A stretch of DNA of 48,732 nucleotides from Hyphomonadaceae bacterium (GTDB lineage Bacteria > Pseudomonadota > Alphaproteobacteria > Caulobacterales > Hyphomonadaceae): contig JAUYPV010000168.1 in NCBI GenBank assembly GCA_030697555.1, positions 1-48,732 on the forward strand, read 5' to 3'. A program made the translations under genes and the position numbers. Shown piece by piece: positions 1 to 7,503 of the stretch. A model generated the notes under the pieces. It saw only the letters and a list, made by a program, of their open reading frames with translations, had not been told where the DNA came from and did no database searches. Numbering within the stretch: position 1 is the first letter of the stretch; every line of letters begins with the position of its first letter.

Positions 1-313
1 CACGTCATCCGAACCAACTGGTGTCAGACGCCACGTGGAATCAGGGCGGCAGAGCCTCGAGCCGATGTCCGCCGGCACAGCGCATATAGGGGAATAGGAC
101 TCGCATGTAAATAAATTCTTGCGGCCCGTCAGCGGGTTGCCGAGAGTTACCGAGAAATTGCGATCAATTAGTAGACGGCGTGTGCGTCATGAGAGTCAGC
201 GAGCGCCCGCTGACGAGAGTCAGACGGGATTCTCCGCGCGGTGATTCGGTTTTCGTTCGCCTGATTCGCAAGATTAATCAGAGCGTGCGGACATAGCTGA
301 AGGAGTGTTCATC
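1..313. other. Non-coding leader region at the window edge
   Basis: No credible gene is visible in this stretch. It is less GC-rich than the coding DNA around it and contains a perfect 7-bp inverted repeat (GTCAGCG at 195-201 and CGCTGAC at 208-214, 6-nt loop) flanked by two copies of GAGAGTCAG. A Shine-Dalgarno-like AGGAG at 301-305 belongs to the deaminase gene that starts at 314. The promoter of that gene presumably lies here, but I cannot assign -35/-10 boxes with confidence. Confidence 0.5.
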
Positions 314-871
314 ATGGCGGCGATGTCGGCGGAGATCCGCCTGCCGGAATGGCTCGCGACGCGCTCGCTGCCGCCGGCGCCAGCCAGTGATGCCGCTTGC
401 ATGAGCCTCGCTATCGCCCTTGCCCGCGAAAATGTCGCACGGAGCGGCGGCGGTCCGTTTGGCGCGGTGGTGCGCGCGGAGAGGAGCGGGGAGATCGTCG
501 CGGTCGGGATCAACCTCGCCATACCGACGGGCAACCCGGTGCTCCATGCCGAGACGGTCGCCATCTCGCTGGCGGGCCACGCGCTGGAGCAGCCGGGCGG
601 TGTGACGCTCTTTTCGTCGTGCGAGCCGTGCATCATGTGCCTCGGCGCGCTGCACTGGGCCAATGTCGGACGGATCGTCTGGTCGGCGTTGCGCGACGAC
701 GCGCAGGCGATCGGCTTCATCGAGGGCGCGGGCTGTAGCCAGCTCCGCGCCGAGATGGAGTCACGCGGCGTGGTGTTCGAAGCAGGCGTGAAACGGGAGG
801 AGGGCGTCGCGGTGCTGAAGGCATATGCGGCGCACGGTGGGCCGATCTACGGACCCGGGAGCCAAGCCTGA
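314..871 (+). CDS. Cytidine/deoxycytidylate deaminase-family nucleoside deaminase
   Basis: A zinc-dependent deaminase of the CDA superfamily, 185 residues, close to the size of guanine deaminases and tRNA-adenosine-deaminase-like proteins. The two signature motifs are clear: HAE (His78, Glu80), giving one zinc ligand and the proton-shuttling glutamate, and PCxxC (Cys106, Cys109), giving the other two ligands. The glycine-rich GGGPFGAVV segment near residue 45 is typical of the nucleobase/nucleoside branch. I place the start at ATG 314 because AGGAG lies 8 nt upstream; an in-frame GTG at 305 overlaps that ribosome site and is less likely. The substrate (guanine, cytosine or a tRNA adenosine) cannot be told from sequence alone. 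The protein has no signal peptide, so it is cytoplasmic. The M16 peptidase gene follows on the same strand after 125 nt. Confidence 0.85.
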   Translation: MAAMSAEIRLPEWLATRSLPPAPASDAACMSLAIALARENVARSGGGPFGAVVRAERSGEIVAVGINLAIPTGNPVLHAETVAISLAGHALEQPGGVTLFSSCEPCIMCLGALHWANVGRIVWSALRDDAQAIGFIEGAGCSQLRAEMESRGVVFEAGVKREEGVAVLKAYAAHGGPIYGPGSQA

Positions 872-996
872 TCGCATCCGGATCACTGGCCGATCACAAG
901 ACGCGGGGGCAAAGGGAAACCCGGCGGTATTTTATTGCTTCTCGATAACGCCTGCCTAGAGTGTAGCGGTAATCGCGCGGCAAACGGCGAGTTCAG

Positions 997-3834
997 ATGG
1001 GGAAACCGATGCTCAACAGGATGAAGCTCACAGCCGGAGTGACGCTCACCGCGATGATCGTCGCGTCGTGCCAGACGACCGCCACGCCGGCAGCCGAAGC
1101 GCCCGTCGCGCCGACGCCGGTCGCAGCCGCCGCGGCCGCAGCCCAACCGCCTGCCTCGCCGCTGATGCAGCAGCTGTCGCAGATGAAGCTCGATATTCCG
1201 TACACCAAGTACACGCTGAAGAACGGGCTGACGCTGCTGGTGCATGAAGACACCAAGACGCCGACGGTGACGTTTCATCTCTGGTATCACGTCGGCTCCA
1301 AGAACGAGCCGAAGGGGCGCTCCGGCTTCGCGCATCTGTTCGAGCACCTGATGTTCAATGGCTCTGAGCATTTCAACGACGACTTCTTCAAGGCGACGCA
1401 GAAGATCGGCGCAACCAATCAGAACGGCTCGACCTCGACCGACCGCACCAACTACTACCAGACCGTGCCGAAAGAGGCGCTCGACACGGTGCTTTGGCTG
1501 GAGTCCGACCGGATGGGCTACCTGCTCGGCGCGGTCGACCAGGCGAAGCTGGATGAGCAGCGGGGCGTCGTGCAGAACGAAAAGCGCCAGGGCGAGAACC
1601 AGCCCTACGGCACTGTGTTCAACCACATCGTCGCCGCGACCTATCCGCCGGAGCATCCGTACGGCCACACGGTGATCGGCTCGATGGAGGATCTCAACGC
1701 CGCCAAGCTGGACGATGTGCGCGAGTGGTTCCGCACCTGGTACGGCCCGGCGAACTCGGTGCTGGTGCTGGCTGGCGACATCAAGCCTGAAGAGGCCAAG
1801 GCGAAGGTCGAGCAGTATTTCGGAGAGATTCCGCCGGGCCCGCCGCCGACGCAGCCCAAGTCGTGGGTGCCGCGTCTGGCCGAGAACCAGCGCGAGGTGA
1901 TGTACGACCGCGTCGCCGCGCCGCGCATCTACAAGACCTGGAACATCCCCGAGCTGGGGCATCCGGACGGCGAGCTGCTGGATGTGGCCGCCTACGCGCT
2001 GGCGGGCGACAAGAACGCCCGCATCACCAAGCGGCTGGTGCATGACGAGGAGGTCGCAACACAGGTCTCCGCCTCGGCGGGGCAGAGCGAGATCGCGGGC
2101 CAGTTCCGCATCGTCGTGACGGCCAAGCCGAACGCCGACCTCGACCACATCGAGAAGGTGATCGACGAGGAGCTGCAGAAGCTGCTGCGCGACGGGCCGA
2201 CGCAGGCCGAGGTCGAACGCATCCAGGTGCAGAACATCTCCGGCATCGTGCAGCAGCTCGGCACGACGACGGCCAAGGCGAGCCTGCTGGCGACGTGGGA
2301 AACCTATGCCGGCGACGGCAATGCCTGGAAGGATTCGGTGAAGCGGCTCGAGGCGGCGACGCCAGCAACGGTTGCGGTGGCAAGCCGAAAATGGCTCGAC
2401 GCGAATAACTACACGATCACCGTCATGCCGTTCGCGGACTTCACGGCGTCGAACGCCAAGGTCGATCGCGCGAAGGTGCCGCAGCCGGAGTCGGTGGCGG
2501 CGGCGAAGTTCCCGAAATTTGGGACGGCCACGCTGTCCAACGGCATGAAGATCCTGCTGGCGGAGCGGCACGATACGCCGACGGTCTCGATCAGCATGTC
2601 GGTCGATACCGGCTTCCCCTCCGACTTCATGTCGCAAAAGCCGGGCGTCGGCGGCCTCTCCGTCAACCTGATGGACGAGGGGACGACCACGCGTTCGGCG
2701 CTGCAGATCGCCGAAGAACTCGACCGGCTGGGCGCCTTCGTGTTCGTCGGCGGCGGCGCGGAGAACTCCAGCGCTCAGATGATGGCGCTGAAGCCGACGC
2801 TGGATCAGGTGCTGCCGATCTGGGCCGACGTGATCCGCAATCCGGCCTATGGCGAAGCTGACTTCAAGCGCGTGCAGGACCAGATGGTCCAGCAGCTTCG
2901 CCAGCAGCTTCGCGACCCGAACGGCATTGCCGGCCGCGTCACGTCGAGGGCGCTCTGGGGCGCGAACCATCCCTATGGCAAGCTGACGACGCCCGAGGAC
3001 ATGCAGAAGCTGACCCGGCAGGATGTCGCCGAGTTCCACAAGCGCTGGTGGGGACCGAACAACGCATCGCTCGTTGTCGTCGGCGACATCACGATGGCGG
3101 AAATCACGCCCAAGCTGGAAGCGGCCCTGCGCGGCTGGGGCAACGCGCCGGGCAAACCGGAGACGGTGCCGAACGGCGTGCGCCCGACCAAGCCGATCGT
3201 CTATCTGGTAGACCGTCCCGGCTCGGTGCAGTCGATCATCCAGGTCTCGTCCGTGCAGGCGCCGCGCAATCCGGCGGAGGACACGAGGTTCACCGCGTTC
3301 AACGCCGGCTTCGGCGGAAACTTCGACAGCCGCATCAACATGAACCTGCGCGAAGACAAGGGCTGGTCTTACGGCTCCCGCTCGTCGCTCGGCGCGGGTT
3401 CGGGTCGCGGTCCGCGGACATTCTCGATCAATGCCCCGGTCCAGACCGACCAGACCAAGGGCGCCATGGCGGAAATCCGCAAGGAGCTGAACGACGTCGT
3501 CGGCAAGCGGCCCTATTCGGCGGCGGAGCTCGACACTGTGAGGACCAACACCATCCTCGGCATGGCGAGCCGGTGGGAGACCAATGACGCCGTGCTGGCT
3601 TCGCTCTCCGACATGGAGACCTACAACCTGCCGGCGGACTATTGGGACAAGTATGCCGACACTTATCGCACGGTGACGCAGGCCGAGGTGCAGGCGATCG
3701 CCAAGCGGCTGATTCCGGACCAGAACCAGGTTTGGGTGGTGGTCGGCGACCGCGCCAAGATCGAGAAGGGTATTCGGGAATTGAATATCGGCGACATCGT
3801 GGTGGTCGATCCGAACGGCAATCCGGTCGACTAG
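997..3834 (+). CDS. M16 family zinc metallopeptidase, two-domain, lipoprotein
   Basis: A full-length M16 (pitrilysin/insulinase-type) peptidase of 945 residues with two tandem M16 halves. The first half carries the inverted zinc motif HLFEH at residues 113-117, with the third ligand Glu195 in VVQNEKRQG 78 residues later, the expected distance. The second half (about 510-930) lacks this motif but has the LREDKGWSYG segment that forms the R/Y substrate-binding element in this family. The N-terminus is a signal peptide ending in IVAS-Cys25, which suggests a lipoprotein facing the periplasm; an Ala/Pro-rich linker follows. A second possible start is ATG 1009, which has GGGGA just upstream. The likely role is degradation of peptides in the periplasm. 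The gene is monocistronic and ends in a strong terminator. Confidence 0.93.
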   Translation: MGKPMLNRMKLTAGVTLTAMIVASCQTTATPAAEAPVAPTPVAAAAAAAQPPASPLMQQLSQMKLDIPYTKYTLKNGLTLLVHEDTKTPTVTFHLWYHVGSKNEPKGRSGFAHLFEHLMFNGSEHFNDDFFKATQKIGATNQNGSTSTDRTNYYQTVPKEALDTVLWLESDRMGYLLGAVDQAKLDEQRGVVQNEKRQGENQPYGTVFNHIVAATYPPEHPYGHTVIGSMEDLNAAKLDDVREWFRTWYGPANSVLVLAGDIKPEEAKAKVEQYFGEIPPGPPPTQPKSWVPRLAENQREVMYDRVAAPRIYKTWNIPELGHPDGELLDVAAYALAGDKNARITKRLVHDEEVATQVSASAGQSEIAGQFRIVVTAKPNADLDHIEKVIDEELQKLLRDGPTQAEVERIQVQNISGIVQQLGTTTAKASLLATWETYAGDGNAWKDSVKRLEAATPATVAVASRKWLDANNYTITVMPFADFTASNAKVDRAKVPQPESVAAAKFPKFGTATLSNGMKILLAERHDTPTVSISMSVDTGFPSDFMSQKPGVGGLSVNLMDEGTTTRSALQIAEELDRLGAFVFVGGGAENSSAQMMALKPTLDQVLPIWADVIRNPAYGEADFKRVQDQMVQQLRQQLRDPNGIAGRVTSRALWGANHPYGKLTTPEDMQKLTRQDVAEFHKRWWGPNNASLVVVGDITMAEITPKLEAALRGWGNAPGKPETVPNGVRPTKPIVYLVDRPGSVQSIIQVSSVQAPRNPAEDTRFTAFNAGFGGNFDSRINMNLREDKGWSYGSRSSLGAGSGRGPRTFSINAPVQTDQTKGAMAEIRKELNDVVGKRPYSAAELDTVRTNTILGMASRWETNDAVLASLSDMETYNLPADYWDKYADTYRTVTQAEVQAIAKRLIPDQNQVWVVVGDRAKIEKGIRELNIGDIVVVDPNGNPVD

Positions 3835-3856
3835 AAGCCTTCAGTTTGAACAGAAG

Positions 3857-3883
3857 CGGCCCGGAGAAATCCGGGCCGTTTTT
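3857..3883 (+). terminator. Rho-independent terminator after the M16 peptidase gene
   Basis: A perfect 9-bp GC-rich stem (CGGCCCGGA / TCCGGGCCG) with a GAAA tetraloop is followed by five T residues. It lies 22 nt after the peptidase stop codon and separates that gene from the PstS-like gene. Confidence 0.93.
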
Positions 3884-3915
3884 GTTTTCCACAAGTCTTC
3901 ACGGAACTGTCGCAA

Positions 3916-3935
3916 ACCGGGTCTAGTGACCCGGT
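3916..3935. promoter_or_regulatory. Perfect 8-bp inverted repeat upstream of the pstS-like gene
   Basis: ACCGGGTC and GACCCGGT are separated by TAGT, 18 nt before the ATG at 3954. No T-run follows, so it is not a terminator. It could be an operator or a hairpin in the mRNA leader. Just upstream, 3896-3913 holds two 7-mers (TCTTCAC and CTGTCGC, 4 nt apart) that only loosely resemble a Pho box. Confidence 0.5.
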
Positions 3936-3953
3936 GTTGGCAAGGTGGTTTCA

Positions 3954-4991
3954 ATGAAATCCGGCATCAGGACGGCAATTCTGGCTTTCGCTGCGGTAGC
4001 GACAGCTGGCGTCGCAGCGGCGCGGGAAATCCGGATCGTCGGCTCCTCGACCGTGTTTCCGTTCTCGACCACGGTGGCGGAGCAGTTCGGGGCCAACACC
4101 AACTTCCCGACGCCCATCGTCGAGGCGAACGGCTCGGGCTCGGGCATCAAGCTGTTTTGCGAGGGGGTGGGGCAGAACTTCCCCGATATCGCCAACTCGT
4201 CGCGGCGGATAAAGGGGTCGGAGTACGATCTCTGCCGCGCCAACAACGTCACCGAGATCGTCGAGGTGGTGATCGGCTATGACGGCATCGTGCTGGCGAA
4301 CGCCAAGCGGGCCGAAGCTTTCGATCTGACCCTGCGCGAGATCTTCCTGGCGCTCGCCCGCGAAGTGCCGGTCAACGGTCGTCTCGTTCCAAACCCCTAC
4401 AAGCGCTGGTCCGACATCTCGGCCGAGCTGCCGGACCTGCCGATCCAGGTGTTCGGGCCGCCGCCGTCTTCGGGCACACGCGACGCCTTCCTCGAACTCG
4501 CGATGGCGCCGGGCGCGAGGCAATTCCCGATGCTAAAGGCGATCGAAGAGGACGATGCCGGGCTTTTCACCGAGATCGCCCATGCCATCCGCGAGGACGG
4601 GGCGTGGATCGACGCCGGCGAGAATGACGGCGCCATTGTGCAGCGGCTCACCAAGAATCCGGAGGCGCTGGGTGTGTTCGGCTTCTCCTTCCTGATCCAG
4701 AACGAGGACCGCATCCGCGGCGCGCTCATCGACGGCGATGCGCCGACTTTCGAGGCGATCGCCTCGGGCAAGTACGAGATTTCCCGTTCGCTGTATTTCT
4801 ATCTGAAGAAGGCGCACCTCGGCGTGGTGGCTGGGCTGAAGGAATTCATCCAGGCCTTCACCGACGAGCGGGCGTGGGGCGATGAGGGCTATCTCATCGA
4901 CAAGGGGCTGATCCCGCTACCCATCGAGCGCCGCCAGGCGATGGCGACGAGCGCGCGGGCGTTCGAGGCGATGACGGAACGTCCTAAGTAG
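3954..4991 (+). CDS. PstS-like phosphate ABC transporter substrate-binding protein
   Basis: A periplasmic solute-binding protein of the PstS/PBP-like-2 family, 345 residues. The signal peptide is followed by a cleavage-like AAA before REIRIVGSSTV, which is the classic start of PstS-type mature proteins (the GSST loop contacts phosphate). The SGSGIKLFCEG and PPSSGTRDAF segments supply further anion-binding loops. I use ATG 3954 because AGGTGG sits 5 nt upstream, rather than the in-frame GTG at 3945. No pstC, pstA, pstB or phoU lies in the window, so it is an orphan binding protein here. It may serve a transporter encoded elsewhere, or act in sensing or storing phosphate. The gene converges with the next one, with 6 nt between stop codons. 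Confidence 0.85.
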   Translation: MKSGIRTAILAFAAVATAGVAAAREIRIVGSSTVFPFSTTVAEQFGANTNFPTPIVEANGSGSGIKLFCEGVGQNFPDIANSSRRIKGSEYDLCRANNVTEIVEVVIGYDGIVLANAKRAEAFDLTLREIFLALAREVPVNGRLVPNPYKRWSDISAELPDLPIQVFGPPPSSGTRDAFLELAMAPGARQFPMLKAIEEDDAGLFTEIAHAIREDGAWIDAGENDGAIVQRLTKNPEALGVFGFSFLIQNEDRIRGALIDGDAPTFEAIASGKYEISRSLYFYLKKAHLGVVAGLKEFIQAFTDERAWGDEGYLIDKGLIPLPIERRQAMATSARAFEAMTERPK

Positions 4992-4997
4992 TCGCCG

Positions 4998-5603
4998 TCA
5001 GCGTCTGAACTGAATGGTCGCGACCGCACTCTGCAGCATCGCGATGTCGCCGCCGGTCAGCGGCGCGAGCGGATAGTCGAACGCCACGATCCAGACCGCA
5101 TTGTCGGGCGCGACGGCGAAAGACGTGAAATTGCGGACCGTCTGATCCTTGGGTTCGGCGCTGCTGCAGAGGAAGGTCGCGTACACGGTGAACCCCTTCA
5201 CGCCCGGAACCGGATTGGTGTCCACGGAATAGCTCTTCTCGGAGCACGCACCGTGATTGTCCGTGACCACGCCCTTCACAAGCGCCTTGGCGTCCGGAGT
5301 GTTGGCGTAGGCGACTCCTTGATCGTAAAGAGCCGTGGCATCGCGCGCGCCAGGCTGGTCGCCGGGCAAACCAATGTCCAGCGACATATAAGGGAATTCC
5401 TGGCCGCAAGGTCTGACTTCCAGGGCCAGGTCCCGCTCATCATCTGTTCCCTGGTTGACGGTCGTCGAGCACCAGCCGTCACGCGCGGGGAATGAAACGC
5501 CCTCGAATGTCCACATCGCCTGAGCAGCGGCCGGAAACGTCAGCATGAGCGCGAGGCAGCACGCGACTGCTGCTCGGGCCAACATCGGAAACAGTCTGGT
5601 CAT
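4998..5603 (-). CDS. Secreted protein of unknown function
   Basis: A predicted exported protein of 201 residues that I do not recognise. It begins MTRLFPMLARAAVACC with a hydrophobic stretch and an Ala-rich cleavage region (FPAAAQA), followed by a mature domain with four cysteines (DGWCS, VRPCG, HGACS, TFLCS) that could form two disulfides in the periplasm. I prefer ATG 5603, preceded by AGGGA, over a TTG at 5660 that lacks a ribosome site. It is the last of three leftward genes downstream of a GT4 glycosyltransferase, which hints at an envelope role but proves nothing. Confidence 0.7.
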   Translation of the reverse strand: MTRLFPMLARAAVACCLALMLTFPAAAQAMWTFEGVSFPARDGWCSTTVNQGTDDERDLALEVRPCGQEFPYMSLDIGLPGDQPGARDATALYDQGVAYANTPDAKALVKGVVTDNHGACSEKSYSVDTNPVPGVKGFTVYATFLCSSAEPKDQTVRNFTSFAVAPDNAVWIVAFDYPLAPLTGGDIAMLQSAVATIQFRR

Positions 5604-5697
5604 GATCCCTCGCACCCCGTGATCGTGGGGGAGTATCGACACGATCGTCACCGGCGACAATGCGGGAGAAGGGGGGCAGAGCAGGGAAAAGTCCGGA

Positions 5698-6162
5698 CTA
5701 GCGGACGGTTATCTCGAGTGACGCTGCGTCCGCAAGATTATGCGGTAGCTCGGCGCTGGCCCAGGTCTGGCCGCGCTTGAGCGGAATGGCGAACTGGTCG
5801 CCCTCGGCGTCGGTGACGACCAGCTGGCTGCGGGCTTCGCGTTCGGCTTCGGTGCCGGCGGGAGTGAGGCGCACCTGGATGCGACTATGCGATTGCGTGA
5901 AGCCAATGATCGGGCCGCTGATCTGCACAGCGCGGGTCGGGCTATCGGCGCTGCGTTCCGGCCAGAAAGCTGCGGCGACCGCCGGTGCGATGGCGAGCAG
6001 GGAAGCTGCGAGTATGATCGCCTTGGCGGCCATGCCGGTTTTGCCTGAGCGGCCAGGTTGCGCGACCGCTGCGTATGCACGGGGCTGAGCAAGTTGCATG
6101 CCCGGGAGAGGGTCCCGGAGCCGGGTTGACGACAGATTAACCGTGAGGACCGGCGTGGACAT
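5698..6162 (-). CDS. Single-pass membrane protein of unknown function
   Basis: A protein of up to 154 residues with one hydrophobic segment (about residues 44-66: MAAKAIILAASLLAIAPAV) and an extracytoplasmic domain of about 85 residues that looks mostly beta (AVQISGPIIGF, RIQVRLTPAG, QLVVTDAEGD). I recognise no family. The start is uncertain: ATG 6162 has no obvious ribosome site, and internal ATGs at 6099 and 6033 would still leave the membrane segment or a signal peptide intact. It lies 60 nt downstream of the glycosyltransferase gene and 94 nt before the next leftward gene, so co-transcription is plausible. Confidence 0.6.
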   Translation of the reverse strand: MSTPVLTVNLSSTRLRDPLPGMQLAQPRAYAAVAQPGRSGKTGMAAKAIILAASLLAIAPAVAAAFWPERSADSPTRAVQISGPIIGFTQSHSRIQVRLTPAGTEAEREARSQLVVTDAEGDQFAIPLKRGQTWASAELPHNLADAASLEITVR

Positions 6163-6222
6163 GGCAAATCAACGCCGGACGGGCCATGCCGGTTGCGCAA
6201 CGAAAAGCTTCTTTGTTTTCAA

Positions 6223-7371
6223 TCAGTCTGCTTCGGCTGGGGTCGTATCGGTACGCGGCGGCTCGACTGCGTCGGAAGGAAGCGGTTTGCGGCGGCGCAG
6301 GCGAAGGGCGTGCCGCAGGCGTGCAAGGCGCTTCCAGAACCGGCGGCGTTCGGGCACCGGCAGGGGCTCCAGATTGTTGATAAACTGCTCGGCGCAGGCC
6401 TGCCAGGAGTAGGTCTCGGCGTATTTGCGCGAGGCTTCGCGCGAACACTTCAGCGCCTCCATGCATGCCTTGGCGAGGTCGTCGTCGATCGCGCCGGCGT
6501 GCGAGCCGGGGATTAAGTCACGCGGGCCTGGCACCGTGAAGCCGGCGACAGGCGTTCCCGCGGCCATGGCTTCGAGGATGACGAGGCCGAACGTGTCGGT
6601 GAGGCTGGGGAAGACGAAGACGTCGGCATTGGCAAAGCAGGCCGCGAGTTCATCGCCCTGCTTTACGCCTAGAAAGTGGACGTCGGGATGCTTTTCCTTC
6701 AACGCCTCAAGCTGCGGCCCGTCGCCGACGACGACTTTCGTTCCTTCGATCTGCGTATCGAGGAAGGCGGAGATGTTCTTCTCGACCGCGACGCGCCCGA
6801 CATTGAGCCAGATCGGACCCTTCATGCCTTTCATCGGGCCGCGGTCGTCACGGCGCTTCGATGGGTGGAAGAGATCGGTATCGACGCCGCGCGACCAGGG
6901 CGCGAGGTTCTTGAAGCCTTTGGACTCCAGCTCCTCGCGCATCGAATTGGTCGCGACCATCACGCGGCCGGAGTATTTGTGGAATTCGCGGACGTACATG
7001 TAGCCCACCCACGTCGGCAGGAACCAGAAACGCGCCGCGATGTATTCCGGAAAGCGTGTGTGATAGCTCGTGGTGTAGGGAAACTTGTGCTTGAGGCAGA
7101 CGGCGCGCGCCGCCCAGCCGAGCGGGCCTTCGGTCGCGATGTGGATGGCGTCGGGCTCGAATTCGAGGAAGCGCTCCTCGATGATTTCCTTGGCGCCGAA
7201 GGCGAGCCTGATCTCGGAATAGGTCGGCAGCGGAATGGTCTTGAAGCCGTTGGGCGAGACGACGTCCCACTCATGGCCCATGGCTTCGCATTCGGCGATG
7301 ACGCGCTTCATCGTGCGCACGACGCCATTGACCTGCGGGTCCCAGGCATCGGTTACAAGCATGATGCGCAT
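6223..7371 (-). CDS. GT4 family glycosyltransferase
   Basis: A 382-residue GT-B glycosyltransferase of family GT4, resembling SqdX/MgtA-type enzymes that glycosylate lipids. The N-terminal Rossmann half begins with VTDAWDPQVNGVV, the acceptor-side glycine loop. The C-terminal half holds NVGRVAVEKN, VVVGDGPQ, and the nucleotide-sugar motif FPSLTDTFGLVILEA, in which the usual EX7E pair is Asp259 and Glu267. A basic, Arg-rich tail (about residues 340-365) suggests peripheral membrane attachment. It would act on the cytoplasmic face, probably in glycolipid synthesis; donor and acceptor are not predictable. It is divergent from putA, with a shared 132-nt promoter region, and heads a leftward group with two unknown envelope proteins. 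Confidence 0.88.
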   Translation of the reverse strand: MRIMLVTDAWDPQVNGVVRTMKRVIAECEAMGHEWDVVSPNGFKTIPLPTYSEIRLAFGAKEIIEERFLEFEPDAIHIATEGPLGWAARAVCLKHKFPYTTSYHTRFPEYIAARFWFLPTWVGYMYVREFHKYSGRVMVATNSMREELESKGFKNLAPWSRGVDTDLFHPSKRRDDRGPMKGMKGPIWLNVGRVAVEKNISAFLDTQIEGTKVVVGDGPQLEALKEKHPDVHFLGVKQGDELAACFANADVFVFPSLTDTFGLVILEAMAAGTPVAGFTVPGPRDLIPGSHAGAIDDDLAKACMEALKCSREASRKYAETYSWQACAEQFINNLEPLPVPERRRFWKRLARLRHALRLRRRKPLPSDAVEPPRTDTTPAEAD

Positions 7372-7503
7372 GAGTGGCGCTGTTCCTAAGGTGGCGGGCT
7401 TGCCCGGCGTTGTGATAGCGGGCCAGAAGCGGCTACGTCCATGGTAAGGTTAGAATAAGGCGTCCGCCACGATTCGAGCTACGCCGTTCAGGGTCTTCCT
7501 CGC

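Noticed and set aside
883-3039. Very long open frame on the minus strand opposite the M16 peptidase
   Set aside because: A shadow frame from GC-rich codon bias; its Arg/His-rich translation has no family pattern, while the plus frame has a complete M16 signature.
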